DNA of 43,146 nt from Campylobacteraceae bacterium (GCA_026982175.1 JALSHP010000357.1:1-43146), one strand, 5' to 3'. Shown: positions 1-8,970, numbered from the stretch's first letter. The notes: generated by a model from the sequence alone, not told the origin. Program-made: numbers and translations.

Positions 1-2
1 TC

Positions 3-764
3 TATAACCCTTTTGATATTTTACTTTTTATTCGTAATCATCATAAATTTAATAACTATTGGTTCAAAACAGGGACACCAAGCTTTTTGATTAAACTCTT
101 TAAAGAGCAAGAGTATAATTTAGCTACCTTTGAAAATCTTCTAGTAGGAGAGGAGCTTTTAGAGAGTTTTGATATTGAAAATATATCACTTGAAACAGTT
201 ATGTTTCAGAGTGGATATTTGACCATTAGAGAGGTTAAAGAGAAACGCAATAGATATGAGTATATTTTAGACTATCCAAACCTAGAGACCAAAATGAGTT
301 TCAATGACTATCTTTTGGGATACTTTATAAAAAATAAAAGTGAAAAGTTCAAAATTCAAAATCGACTTATGGATATGATGGAAGAGAAAAACCTAGAGGG
401 AATTGAACAGGTTTTTAAATCCCTTTTTGCATCAATCGCCTACAATAATTTCACCAATAATAAGATAGAAAATTATGAGGGCTTTTACGCTTCAGTGGTT
501 TACGCCTATTTTGCAGGGGCAGGGTTTGACAGAATTGTAGCAGAAGATGTCACCAACGATGGACGCATAGATTTAAGTGTCTTTCTTGATGATATGCTCT
601 ACATCTTTGAGTTTAAAGTCAATCAAAAAGGTGCATTGGCACAGATTAAAGAGAAGAACTACCCTCAAAAGTACCAAACTAAATTTTCTGATATTTTTAT
701 TGTAGGTGTGGAGTTTGATAGTGAGAGTCGTAATTTGCTTGGGTATGAGTGGGAGAGAGTTTAA
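3..764 (+). CDS. AAA-ATPase-like / PD-(D/E)XK nuclease-domain protein (DUF1703 type), 5' truncated by window edge
   Basis: The reading frame is open from the first full codon (position 3) and encodes YNPFDILLFIRNHHK before an internal TTG at 87, so the true start lies left of the window. The segment YWFKTGTPSFLIKLFKE is typical of the linker after the AAA-ATPase-like domain of this family. The C-terminal third contains GRIDLSV followed by YIFEFKV, which matches the D...ExK core of PD-(D/E)XK nuclease folds (PDDEXK_9). The family is widespread, often multicopy, and its role is not established; links to defence or mobile DNA are suspected. The stop is at 762-764 and no gene follows in the same operon, because a promoter lies at about 796. 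The family call is from recognised motifs; nuclease activity is inference. Confidence 0.8.
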   Translation, partial: YNPFDILLFIRNHHKFNNYWFKTGTPSFLIKLFKEQEYNLATFENLLVGEELLESFDIENISLETVMFQSGYLTIREVKEKRNRYEYILDYPNLETKMSFNDYLLGYFIKNKSEKFKIQNRLMDMMEEKNLEGIEQVFKSLFASIAYNNFTNNKIENYEGFYASVVYAYFAGAGFDRIVAEDVTNDGRIDLSVFLDDMLYIFEFKVNQKGALAQIKEKNYPQKYQTKFSDIFIVGVEFDSESRNLLGYEWERV

Positions 765-795
765 ACTTTTTCTACTTATAATTATCCAATTTCAG

Positions 796-801
796 TATAA
801 T
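796..801 (+). promoter_or_regulatory. putative -10 element for the phosphoethanolamine transferase operon
   Basis: A perfect TATAAT lies 28 bases before the TTG start at 829 and after the stop of the preceding gene. No convincing -35 hexamer is seen, which is usual for Campylobacterota sigma-70 promoters. Confidence 0.45.
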
Positions 802-828
802 ACTTTTCAAATTTAAAAAAGGCTTTGT

Positions 829-2409
829 TTGAAAAATATTACATCGTTTACCCTCATACTCTTGGCTTCTTTATGGATTGTCTTTTTTGACAATGTGGCT
901 TTTTTTGAGCAATTGACGAAAGTTTATCCTCTAGGGTTTGAGTATGCCCTCTTCTTACTCTCACAAGTGATTTTTTTGGTGGCTATTTTTGTGTTGCTCT
1001 TTAGCCTTTTAGGATGGCACTATACCCTAAAACCGATTTTGATTTTTATGTTACTGCTCACCTCGGTTCAGAACTATTTTATGGTGACCTATAATATCTT
1101 GGTTGACCAGACGATGATTGAAAATGTGATGCAGACCAATAGCTCTGAAGCCTTGGACTTGCTCAACATAAAACTCCTGCTTTATTTTTTAATTTTAGGG
1201 GTTTTACCCTCATGGTTTGTCTATCGTGTGAAGATTAACTATGGTCATTTTAAACAACTTTTATGGCTTAAACTAAAAACTATTATGAGCATTATTTTAT
1301 TGGTTTGGTTACTGCTTTTTAGCTTTTCAAAGCACTACACCTCTTTTTTTAGAGAACATAAAGTTATTCGTTTCTACATCAACCCCTTAGATGGTTTTTT
1401 CTGTTTTGCATCTTATCTAAAAGCCCAGTTTGCCAGTCAAAACGTAGCTCTTAAAAAAATAGGCTTAGATGCTAAACAGACTAAAAAAGAGAAGAGAAAC
1501 ATTGTGATTATGGTGGTAGGGGAAGCTGTTCGTGCTGACCATTTTGCCTTAAATGGCTATGCCAAAGCGACCAACCCCTTGATGCGTCAAGAGGCTATTG
1601 TCAACTTCACAGATGTTAGCTCTTGTGGCACAACGACGGCTGTATCTGTTCCTTGTATGTTTTCGATGTATAAAAAAAGTGACTATAGTAGTAGCAAAGG
1701 CAAAAACAGTGAAAATGTTTTAGATGTGTTAAACAGAGCAGGGGTAGAGGTGTTGTGGCGAGATAATAACTCTGATTCTAAAGGGGTGGCTACACGCTTA
1801 GATTATGTTTCTTATAAAGATAAAAGTGTCAATAGTATTTGTGATGTTGAGTGTCGTGATGTGGGGATGTTAGTGGGCTTAGAAAAACGCATTGCCTCTT
1901 CTAAAAAAGACATGATAATTGTCCTCCACCAAATGGGAAACCATGGACCAGCTTACTATAAACGCTACCCCAAAGCTTTTGAGAAGTTTACCCCTGCGTG
2001 TCATAACAATCAGTTAGAGTATTGTAGCCAAGAGGAGATAGCCAATGCGTATGATAACGCTTTGCTCTATACCGATTACTTTTTATCTGAAGTGGTGAAA
2101 GTTCTCAAAAAAGAGGCGAGTGAGACTACGCAAACAGCCATGCTTTATGTGGCTGACCATGGTGAGTCTTTGGGGGAGGGAGGGCTGTATCTGCATGGTT
2201 TACCCTATTTTATAGCACCTGATGCCCAAACCAAAGTACCGATGATGATGTGGTTTAGTAAAAATCATCACATCAAAAGAGAGCAACTTCAAAAAGTAGC
2301 GACAGATGAGCTAAGTCATGACAATCTTTTTGCTACGCTGTTGGGAATGTTTAATGTCACGAGTGATGTTTATGAGCGAGATGATGATATTTTAAAGAGG
2401 AGAGAGTAG
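829..2409 (+). CDS. lipid A/envelope phosphoethanolamine transferase (EptA-like, sulfatase fold)
   Basis: This is a membrane enzyme that transfers phosphoethanolamine from phosphatidylethanolamine to lipid A or another periplasmic acceptor. The N-terminal ~170 residues form about five hydrophobic segments; the rest is a periplasmic alkaline-phosphatase-type domain. GEAVRADHFALNGY (about 231-244) supplies a metal ligand. The segment CGTTTAVSVPC (266-276) aligns with the MCR/EptA nucleophile loop, making T270 the likely nucleophile and C266-C276 the conserved disulfide. DHGESLGEGG (from 443) gives further metal ligands. The length of 526 aa is normal. The start is TTG, with AAGG at 819-822 six bases upstream and no better ATG. 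It is the first gene of a three-gene operon. The acceptor molecule cannot be read from sequence; in Campylobacter EptC acts on lipid A and on flagellar rod protein. Confidence 0.9.
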   Translation: MKNITSFTLILLASLWIVFFDNVAFFEQLTKVYPLGFEYALFLLSQVIFLVAIFVLLFSLLGWHYTLKPILIFMLLLTSVQNYFMVTYNILVDQTMIENVMQTNSSEALDLLNIKLLLYFLILGVLPSWFVYRVKINYGHFKQLLWLKLKTIMSIILLVWLLLFSFSKHYTSFFREHKVIRFYINPLDGFFCFASYLKAQFASQNVALKKIGLDAKQTKKEKRNIVIMVVGEAVRADHFALNGYAKATNPLMRQEAIVNFTDVSSCGTTTAVSVPCMFSMYKKSDYSSSKGKNSENVLDVLNRAGVEVLWRDNNSDSKGVATRLDYVSYKDKSVNSICDVECRDVGMLVGLEKRIASSKKDMIIVLHQMGNHGPAYYKRYPKAFEKFTPACHNNQLEYCSQEEIANAYDNALLYTDYFLSEVVKVLKKEASETTQTAMLYVADHGESLGEGGLYLHGLPYFIAPDAQTKVPMMMWFSKNHHIKREQLQKVATDELSHDNLFATLLGMFNVTSDVYERDDDILKRRE

Positions 2410-2412
2410 AGC

Positions 2413-2967
2413 ATGAAAAAGATAAAATATATTTTAGGCACATTACTAAGCATCGTAATGTTGTGGGCTGTTTACTTTTTAGTTTATGCCAATTTTCATA
2501 AAGTGGATGACGACCTCTACCGTTCAGCACAGTTACGTCCGTTTAATATGGGCTATTTTATTGAGAAACATAAGATAAAGTCGATTATTAATCTACGAGG
2601 AGGGTATGCCAAAGGTAAAACACCCGATGCTTGGTATGTTGATGAGCTAGCGTTTAGTAAAGAGCATAATCTTACTCATATTGACTATGGTATAGGGGAT
2701 AGAATGCCTATTACGCTTAAACAGATGGAAGAGATGGTGGAGCTTATGAAAAATGCCCCAAAGCCTCTGCTCATTCATTGTAAAGCAGGAGCAGATAGAA
2801 CCTCTTTGGCAAGTGCTTTGTATCTTTATGCCATTAAAAAAGAGAGCGATGCGAGTCGAGCCATCTCCATTATTTATGGGCATTTCCCATGGCTAGGCTC
2901 AAAGACTTACTTTATGGATGAGAGTTTTGAGAACTATAAAAAAGCCCACCCCTTAAAAGAGAACTAA
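2413..2967 (+). CDS. membrane-anchored dual-specificity/tyrosine phosphatase-like protein
   Basis: A 184-aa protein with one N-terminal membrane segment (about residues 5-26) after a basic MKKIKY start, followed by a phosphatase domain. The domain shows the DLYRSAQ and IINLRGG signatures of the family and the CX5R active site HCKAGADRT, with nucleophile C123 and R129. The positive-inside rule places the catalytic domain in the periplasm (inference). The gene begins 3 bases after the first transferase gene, and its stop overlaps the next start as TAATG, so the three genes are translationally linked. Its place between two phosphoethanolamine transferases suggests a role in envelope phosphate chemistry, for example trimming a lipid A phosphate as the unrelated LpxE does beside EptA in Helicobacter. 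The substrate is unproven and protein tyrosine phosphatase activity is the alternative. Confidence 0.8.
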   Translation: MKKIKYILGTLLSIVMLWAVYFLVYANFHKVDDDLYRSAQLRPFNMGYFIEKHKIKSIINLRGGYAKGKTPDAWYVDELAFSKEHNLTHIDYGIGDRMPITLKQMEEMVELMKNAPKPLLIHCKAGADRTSLASALYLYAIKKESDASRAISIIYGHFPWLGSKTYFMDESFENYKKAHPLKEN

Positions 2968-4499
2968 TGAGTACGGTTAAATATATTTTTGGATTGACTT
3001 TTTTTAACTTAGTGCTGTTTCATTTCCCTTTTTATGCTTATGTTTTAGAGCATATTGAGTTGGGTACTTTAGATGGAGTGTTGAGCTTTTTTGTGGTGAC
3101 GGTGGCTCTTTTTGTGGTCAATATTTTCTTTTTGTCGCTTTTTGCCATTATCTCCACTACATTTTTAAAGCTCTTTGGCTTTTTTATGGTTTTTTCAGCC
3201 CCTATTGCCTTGTATTTTATGAGTACTTACAACACCATTTTAGACCGAACCATGATGGGAAACCTCTTTAATACCAATAGTAGTGAAGCATTGAGTTATT
3301 ATCATCCTAAGATGTTTATCTATCTCTTTATGGGGTTGGGGTTGGTCTATTTGATGCGTAAAATAAAAATTCAAAAATCCAAAAGAGTAAGGCTTCTTAA
3401 ATATGGTTTGGGTGTTACGGTGTTAGGGGTTTTAATTTTATATATCAATGCGAGTAAATGGCTGTGGCTAGACAAACACGCCAAAAACTTAGGGGCTAGA
3501 GCGATGCCGTGGTCATACGTTATTAATTCGGTTCGCTATAAATTAAGAGCCTTAAAAGCTTCTAAAAAACAGATTTTACTGCCACCTGCCACATTTACTA
3601 ATCCCAATGAAAAAGAGCTGGTGATTTTAGTCATTGGAGAGTCGGCTAGAGCGAAGAGTTTTTCCCTCTATGGCTATGAGCGAGAGACCAATCCAAAGTT
3701 AAAAAAAGAAGCAATTGTGGTACTTCCCAATGTTCATGCAACAGCAACCTATACAACAGCGTCGGTTCACAGTATGCTCTCTTACAAAGGGAGCAGTTCG
3801 GACAGTTATGAGCCTCTGCCAAACTATCTGCAACGTCAAGGGGTTGAGGTGTGGTGGCGAACGAAAAATTGGGGAGAACCTACTTTAAAGGTGGCACACT
3901 ACCAAAGGGCTTCTGATTTAAAAGAGGATTGCATGGGTGAGGGGTGTGGATATGATGGGGTACTCTTAAGCAATTTAATGCAAAATATTAAGGCTTCAAA
4001 AACTAACAAGATATTGATGGTACTGCACACCACAGGGAGTCATGGACCGAGTTATTTTGAGAAGTACCCAAAAAGTTTTGAGCAATTCAGACCTGTTTGT
4101 AAAACAGTCAACATTAAAGCGTGTAGTCAAGAGGAGCTAAACAATGCCTATGACAATACCATTCTCTACACGGACGCATTTTTAGCGTCGATTATTGAGA
4201 AACTTAAAAAAGAGAAAGGCTTAAGCAGTCTGATGCTCTATATCTCTGACCATGGGGAGTCCTTGGGGGAATATGGGCTTTATCTTCATGGCACACCCTA
4301 TGCCATTGCCCCTGATGTGCAAAAAGAAGTACCCTTTCTCTTTTGGGCTTCTCCTGCTTTTAAAAAGAGCAAAGATTTAGAGGAGTTAAGCTTTAAACGT
4401 GATGAGTATGGTGATGCAAATATCTTTCACTCTGTCATGGGGGCATTTGGGATGAAGAGTAGCATCTACGATAAAGAGTTGGATATTTTTAGTAAGTAA
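2967..4499 (+). CDS. second phosphoethanolamine transferase (sulfatase fold), divergent nucleophile loop
   Basis: A paralogue of the first gene of the operon, 510 aa, with an N-terminal multi-pass membrane domain and a C-terminal sulfatase-type domain. GESARAKSFSLYGYERETNP and DHGESLGEYGLYLHG (from 428) match the family. The nucleophile loop reads TATYTTASVHSM: the catalytic threonine aligns with T263, but the two cysteines that bracket the loop in EptA/MCR enzymes are replaced by T259 and S269. The enzyme should still be active but without that disulfide. The start overlaps the phosphatase stop by one base. The 3' end overlaps the convergent truA gene by 11 bases. Acceptor specificity probably differs from the first paralogue (inference). 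Confidence 0.88.
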   Translation: MSTVKYIFGLTFFNLVLFHFPFYAYVLEHIELGTLDGVLSFFVVTVALFVVNIFFLSLFAIISTTFLKLFGFFMVFSAPIALYFMSTYNTILDRTMMGNLFNTNSSEALSYYHPKMFIYLFMGLGLVYLMRKIKIQKSKRVRLLKYGLGVTVLGVLILYINASKWLWLDKHAKNLGARAMPWSYVINSVRYKLRALKASKKQILLPPATFTNPNEKELVILVIGESARAKSFSLYGYERETNPKLKKEAIVVLPNVHATATYTTASVHSMLSYKGSSSDSYEPLPNYLQRQGVEVWWRTKNWGEPTLKVAHYQRASDLKEDCMGEGCGYDGVLLSNLMQNIKASKTNKILMVLHTTGSHGPSYFEKYPKSFEQFRPVCKTVNIKACSQEELNNAYDNTILYTDAFLASIIEKLKKEKGLSSLMLYISDHGESLGEYGLYLHGTPYAIAPDVQKEVPFLFWASPAFKKSKDLEELSFKRDEYGDANIFHSVMGAFGMKSSIYDKELDIFSK

Positions 4500-5211
4500 T
4501 CCCTGCTAGATACAAGCCCTCAGCAGGGGCGAGTTTAGTAAGGGTTCGCTCTTCTAAGTTAAGTTGTCTTTCAAGTGCCTCTTGTGACCATTGGTTTAGG
4601 GCGACTTGCATAGAAGCCTCAACCATCATGCGTACTTGTGAACGTAAAAAACCATTGGCTTGAAAGTAGATGAGGTGATAGTTTTTATGTTGTTTATAAT
4701 GCGTTTTATAGATTTCTCTTATGTTTGTATGGGTAATGCTTCCCGTTTTGATGAAGTTGCTAAAGTCATGCTCTCCCTCAAAAGTTTTAAGTGCTTTTCT
4801 TAAGAGGTCAGCGTTAAATTTGGGATAGGAACTCACATACGCCTCTTCAAAAATTGAGGGCTGTGTGGTTTTAAAAACGTAGCGATATAGACGCTTTTTT
4901 GCATGAAAGCGTGAATGAAAATCCTCACGCACTTGCTCTACTTTTTTGATGGAGATGTGTTGTAGTTTTCGGTTAAGTTCATATTGTAACTTCTCTAAAT
5001 CTCTCCAAAACTCTGGTAGTAAAAAATCAATCACTTGCCCTGTGGCATGAACTCCTGCATCGGTACGTCCTGAACCTCTTATCTCATCGGTAATGCCCAA
5101 GGAGCGTAAAGCTATCTCGATGCTTGAAGTGATGGTGTTTTGGGTACTTTTTTGTTTTTGAAAGCCTTGAAACTTTCCTCCATCATAAACGATTGTTAAT
5201 TTTACACGCAT
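4489..5211 (-). CDS. truA: tRNA pseudouridine(38-40) synthase TruA
   Basis: Converts uridines 38-40 of the tRNA anticodon arm to pseudouridine. The protein is 240 aa, the normal TruA size. The catalytic motif GSGRTDAGVHA spans 46-56 with D51 as nucleophile; the N-terminal YDGGKFQGFQKQ and the later RLYRYVF and NGFLRSQVRMMV are diagnostic. The ATG directly follows the TAA of the preceding LptF/G gene (TAAATG), so it is the last gene of the glmU-to-truA operon. Its 3' end runs 11 bases into the convergent transferase gene, leaving no space for a separate terminator. Confidence 0.96.
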   Translation of the reverse strand: MRVKLTIVYDGGKFQGFQKQKSTQNTITSSIEIALRSLGITDEIRGSGRTDAGVHATGQVIDFLLPEFWRDLEKLQYELNRKLQHISIKKVEQVREDFHSRFHAKKRLYRYVFKTTQPSIFEEAYVSSYPKFNADLLRKALKTFEGEHDFSNFIKTGSITHTNIREIYKTHYKQHKNYHLIYFQANGFLRSQVRMMVEASMQVALNQWSQEALERQLNLEERTLTKLAPAEGLYLAGITY

Positions 5212-6240
5212 TTAAAAAAACCGTAAGACAAACTGTTTATAGAGGTAAAAACCAAAGAGCAGAACAGCCAAAGAGAGGGCAGAGAAGATAATGAGCGTAC
5301 CATTTTTTTCAAGTAGTGAAGCAAAAAGATAGAGAAAAATGGTTGTCACCCCTAAAATGGGGTAGGCATAGTTACGTTGATAACGGGGGTTAATAATGGC
5401 AAAAGAGGCGATAATTGCCAAAGCTAAAATGGGAATGAGACTGCTAAAAAGAAAGAAGAAAATTCTAGACTTTTTTTTAGGGTTTTGAGCAAATTTTTGC
5501 CAATAGGCGATGATGTTATTGTAAGTAAAGGCTTCAATGTTTAGGTTCTTAAAGACTTTCATGCTCTCATATTCTACTTTTTTGAGTGCATCTTTGCTAA
5601 AAGTGTAGCCTGAACCCTCTTTAAGGGTTAAAGTTACCACCGAATTTTTGTTTTCAAAAGTTGCCTCTTTGGCAATAAAGAGTTGGTCAGAGAGTTTGGC
5701 ATCTTTTTTGTAGATGACAATGTCTTTTAGGGTCTCATCTTTTTTACTTTTGACATAGACAAAAAGGTCGCCAAACTTTTGCCCCAATTTTGAGGGGTTA
5801 ATGTTCACTTGTGCCTCGGCAGCTTTTGTTTGGGTAAAGGCTTTAAACTGCTGTTTTGTTTGGGGCATTAGTGCTAATGAGAGTACCAATAAAATAAGGC
5901 TAAAAAGCGTGGCAATGAAAAAGAAACGATACAACAGTACTTTGGCATTTGAACCCAAAGCAAAGAGTGCCATGAGTTCATTGTCATGAGAGAGATGCAG
6001 TAGGGTCATGACAATGGCAACCAAAAATGAGATGGGCAGGGTATAGAACAAAATAGAGGGGAGGTTGTAGGCAAAAAGTTGCATCATATCCATAAAAGAT
6101 ATTTGAATGGACGCGGTAAGTGAGGAGAGTTTAATGATGAAGACAAGTGAAGCAATAAAAAATAGGGGTAAAAAGATGGTAAAAAAAGAACTTTGAAAGT
6201 TCTTTGATAAGTAGCCAGAGATACTTGTGCGTTTAGCCAT
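5212..6240 (-). CDS. LptF/LptG family LPS-export permease
   Basis: An inner-membrane permease of the LptBFG ABC transporter that extracts lipopolysaccharide toward the Lpt bridge. I place the start at the ATG at 6240 (MAKRTSISGYL), giving 342 aa, the usual size. An upstream in-frame TTG at 6303 would add 21 unrelated residues lying inside the preceding gene. The protein has three N-terminal membrane segments, a periplasmic beta-jellyroll region (about 150-250), and three C-terminal segments, the YjgP/YjgQ layout. The start overlaps the prepilin peptidase stop by 8 bases, so translation is coupled. Whether it is LptF or LptG cannot be settled without the partner gene, which is not in the window. 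Confidence 0.88.
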   Translation of the reverse strand: MAKRTSISGYLSKNFQSSFFTIFLPLFFIASLVFIIKLSSLTASIQISFMDMMQLFAYNLPSILFYTLPISFLVAIVMTLLHLSHDNELMALFALGSNAKVLLYRFFFIATLFSLILLVLSLALMPQTKQQFKAFTQTKAAEAQVNINPSKLGQKFGDLFVYVKSKKDETLKDIVIYKKDAKLSDQLFIAKEATFENKNSVVTLTLKEGSGYTFSKDALKKVEYESMKVFKNLNIEAFTYNNIIAYWQKFAQNPKKKSRIFFFLFSSLIPILALAIIASFAIINPRYQRNYAYPILGVTTIFLYLFASLLEKNGTLIIFSALSLAVLLFGFYLYKQFVLRFF

Positions 6241-6973
6241 AAATGATGAAGTCCACAATGGCTTGAACTTGGCTGTCAAACATATAGGCGATGAATGTTC
6301 CAATGATTAAAAATGGAACAAAAGGCACTTGGGTATCTTTGGCAAGTAATGAGGGGACAATGGCAACTATGGCAGATATAAAAAGAGCATAAAGAAAGCC
6401 AGGGAAACCAAGTAAGGCACCCATGGTTCCTGCGACAATAATATCACCTTCACCCATCGCTTCTTTGTTTAAAAAGAAAGAGAGATAGTAGCGTAACAAC
6501 GTCATTCCCCCAACAGCTAGAAGTGCATCTTGAATGGAGTCTAAAAAAGTAGGGGTGATCACGGCTAAAGCCAATGCCAAGAGATTTAAGTTGTCAGGAA
6601 CTGCCATGTATTTAAAGTCAATCATCACCAAAGCTAAAAGCAGGGTAAAGACAGCAAAAACAATGGGGAAGTACCAAACAAGCCCTAATTTGTAAAAAAG
6701 AGAGACAGAAATAATCCCTGTAGCAAGTTCAATAAGTGGGTATTGCATGGAGATTTTTTCAGCACAAAAGCCACATTTGCCTCGTAAAAATAGCCATGAG
6801 AAGATGGGAACATTATGGTACCACTTCAGAGGTGTTTGACACGATTGGCACTTAGACGCAGGAAATACAATGCTTTCACCTTTAGGAATACGGTAAATAA
6901 CCACATTTAAAAAAGAACCAATTAAGATTCCAAAGATAAACACAAAAAGTGCAATAAGTAATTCAGGGTTCAT
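6233..6973 (-). CDS. type IV prepilin peptidase / N-methyltransferase (A24 family)
   Basis: A membrane aspartyl protease that cleaves the leader of type IV pilin-like or type II secretion pseudopilins and can methylate the new N-terminus. It has 246 aa with about eight hydrophobic segments. The cytoplasmic zinc site C42-x2-C45 ... C67-x2-C70 is intact. Both catalytic aspartates are visible: D119 in MIDFKYMAVPD and D177 in GEGD. The start ATG at 6973 overlaps the uppS stop as TAATG and has a strong GGAGG ribosome site. Its substrates are not encoded nearby. A gene of this type sits at the same point of the operon in Campylobacter (from memory). Confidence 0.93.
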   Translation of the reverse strand: MNPELLIALFVFIFGILIGSFLNVVIYRIPKGESIVFPASKCQSCQTPLKWYHNVPIFSWLFLRGKCGFCAEKISMQYPLIELATGIISVSLFYKLGLVWYFPIVFAVFTLLLALVMIDFKYMAVPDNLNLLALALAVITPTFLDSIQDALLAVGGMTLLRYYLSFFLNKEAMGEGDIIVAGTMGALLGFPGFLYALFISAIVAIVPSLLAKDTQVPFVPFLIIGTFIAYMFDSQVQAIVDFIIYG

Positions 6974-7662
6974 TATAGTCCTCCAAAGCGACGGTTTCGA
7001 TTGACATATTGGTCAATAATATCTTCTAATTCATGAGCTGTAAAGTCTGGCCAAAGGGTTGGGGTAAAGAAAAATTCAGCGTAAGAGTTTTGCCATAGCA
7101 AATAGTTAGAGAGACGCTGTTCCCCACTGGTACGAATCATTAAATCGATATCGACATAGGGAGTAGGGAGTTCAGCCCCTAAGCTCTCTTCGGTAATTGT
7201 TTCGCCACGCTGTGCCAAACGATTAGCCGCTTTGGCTATCTCTTCACGTGAGCCATAGTTAAGTGCCAAAATCTGTGTTACATTGGTGTGGTGTGCTGTC
7301 TCTTTTTGAATGTAAGCGATGGTCTCTTGAAGTTTAGGTGAAAAGCCCTCAATGTTCCCAATGGGTTGAAACTTTGCCCCAAATTTATGGTAGGTTTCAA
7401 GTTCGGCTCTTAGCCATGAATCAAGCAGTTTCATTAGGAATGCCACTTCATACTTTGGACGTTTCCAATTTTCAGTAGAGAAAGCGTAAAAGGTGACGGT
7501 TTCAATGGTCTCATGTTTGGCACAATACTCGGTAATATCACGTGTAACATTGGCTCCAGCTTCATGCCCTTTGGTTCGTACTAGCCCTCGCTCTTTTGCC
7601 CAACGACCATTACCGTCCATGATGATTGCTAAGTGTTTTAAAATATTTTTATCTTTTGCCAT
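6973..7662 (-). CDS. uppS: undecaprenyl diphosphate synthase (cis-prenyltransferase)
   Basis: Adds isopentenyl units in cis to farnesyl diphosphate to make the C55 carrier lipid for peptidoglycan and O-antigen synthesis. The protein has 229 aa. The signature HLAIIMDGNGRWAKERG near the N-terminus contains the catalytic D16, and DLMIRTSGEQRLSNYLLWQ plus the C-terminal R-x-RRFGG complete the family pattern. It lies 9 bases downstream of coaBC and is coupled to the prepilin peptidase gene by a one-base overlap. Confidence 0.97.
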   Translation of the reverse strand: MAKDKNILKHLAIIMDGNGRWAKERGLVRTKGHEAGANVTRDITEYCAKHETIETVTFYAFSTENWKRPKYEVAFLMKLLDSWLRAELETYHKFGAKFQPIGNIEGFSPKLQETIAYIQKETAHHTNVTQILALNYGSREEIAKAANRLAQRGETITEESLGAELPTPYVDIDLMIRTSGEQRLSNYLLWQNSYAEFFFTPTLWPDFTAHELEDIIDQYVNRNRRFGGL

Positions 7663-7671
7663 CTATAATCT

Positions 7672-8964
7672 TTAAATTGTATTATTGTGTTCTAACTTTT
7701 GGCTCTCTTTGAGTATCTTAAAAGATAATTCAAGCTTAGAGGCTCTTCCTAACTCAACTGTTTCATCTTTGGTAATAAAAACGATACTATTGTCAAGCGT
7801 ACCAAAAGCAGAACTATCTGCTAAAAGATTATAACATACTCCATCTACATTTTTATTTTCGATTAAGCTTTTAGCGTTAGAAAAGCCATTCACTTTGTCC
7901 ATTTCAGCTTTAAATCCAACTTTTATTAATGATAATTCACTAATAGACTTTAAAATGTCGTCCGTCTGTTTCATTTCGATGTTCCATTTAGAGCCAATGT
8001 TTATTTTTTTGGTTTTGCCTTGCTTGGGAGATTTGGGAGTAAAATCAGCCACAGCTGCTGCCATGAATAAAAATGGTTTTTTAGAAGTTTCTTGTTTATG
8101 ATTTGGAAACGATGGCTTTAGCCTCGTCTTGTTCGGGACTAAAGTCTCCGATTCCAAGGCATTTGTTATAGACTTTACTACTTTTTCTTTCATCTCTTTA
8201 GCAGAAGCAATATCTATGGTACAAATTTTTGATGGAATTTCAGCATGTCCTTTGGTTGTTATTAAAGTGACATCAGCCCCTTTCAAATAAAGTGCCGTCG
8301 CCAAAGAATTTGCCATTTTCCCTGAAGAGAAGTTGGAGACGTAACGCACTTCATCTATCTTTTCGCGTGTTCCTCCTCCTGTGACAATGACCTCTCTATT
8401 GTTCCAAAAATCATCGTTTAACAAGGCTCTAGCCGTAGCATAAAATATCTCCAAAGGTTCAGCCAAAGCTCCATTTCCTACATCACCACACGCTAAAAGT
8501 TTGGATTGAGAACCAATAATCTCTATATGATGTTTTTCAAGATAGTTGAGTGCCTTTAAAGTTGTTGCATCTTCTATCATATGTGTGTTTGCCGAGGGAG
8601 CAATGAGCAGAGGTTTGGTGTAGGCTAAAACCGTTTGCAGTAAAATATTGTCAGCAAAGCCATTGGCAATTTTGTTAATGGTATTAGCCGTAGCAGGTGC
8701 TAAAACAAAAACATCACACATTTTACCAATGTCAATGTGATTAAGCGTTGAAGACCAAGATTCAGACGCTTCCGTTAAGACAGCATTTCTTGTTAAAGCT
8801 TCAAAAGTAAGGGCAGAGACAAAACGTTCAGCCGAGGGAGTCATGACCACATGAACACAAGCCCCAGCCTTAACAAAAAGACGGGCTAAGTCACAGGCTT
8901 TATAGGCAGAGATACTACCTGTGACTCCGAGGAGAATGGTTTTGTTTTTTAGGGTTAGTTGCAT
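7672..8964 (-). CDS. coaBC: bifunctional phosphopantothenoylcysteine decarboxylase / phosphopantothenate-cysteine ligase
   Basis: Carries out two consecutive steps of coenzyme A synthesis. The N-terminal flavin-dependent CoaC domain (about 1-180) shows GVTGSISAYKACDL, the PAxANTINKIANGFADN motif and ACGDVGNGALAEP. The C-terminal CoaB domain (about 190-430) shows TGGGTREKIDEVRYVSNFSSGKM. The length of 430 aa is normal for a fused enzyme. It starts 6 bases after the glmU stop, in the same operon. Between the two motifs of the CoaB domain is a longer low-complexity stretch (about 265-295) that appears to be a lineage-specific insertion. Confidence 0.96.
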   Translation of the reverse strand: MQLTLKNKTILLGVTGSISAYKACDLARLFVKAGACVHVVMTPSAERFVSALTFEALTRNAVLTEASESWSSTLNHIDIGKMCDVFVLAPATANTINKIANGFADNILLQTVLAYTKPLLIAPSANTHMIEDATTLKALNYLEKHHIEIIGSQSKLLACGDVGNGALAEPLEIFYATARALLNDDFWNNREVIVTGGGTREKIDEVRYVSNFSSGKMANSLATALYLKGADVTLITTKGHAEIPSKICTIDIASAKEMKEKVVKSITNALESETLVPNKTRLKPSFPNHKQETSKKPFLFMAAAVADFTPKSPKQGKTKKINIGSKWNIEMKQTDDILKSISELSLIKVGFKAEMDKVNGFSNAKSLIENKNVDGVCYNLLADSSAFGTLDNSIVFITKDETVELGRASKLELSFKILKESQKLEHNNTI

Positions 8965-8970
8965 TGGAAT

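Noticed and set aside
5212..6303. Longer LptF/G start at the TTG at 6303
   Set aside because: The added 21 residues lie wholly within the prepilin peptidase gene and do not fit the family N-terminus; the ATG at 6240 gives the normal length.
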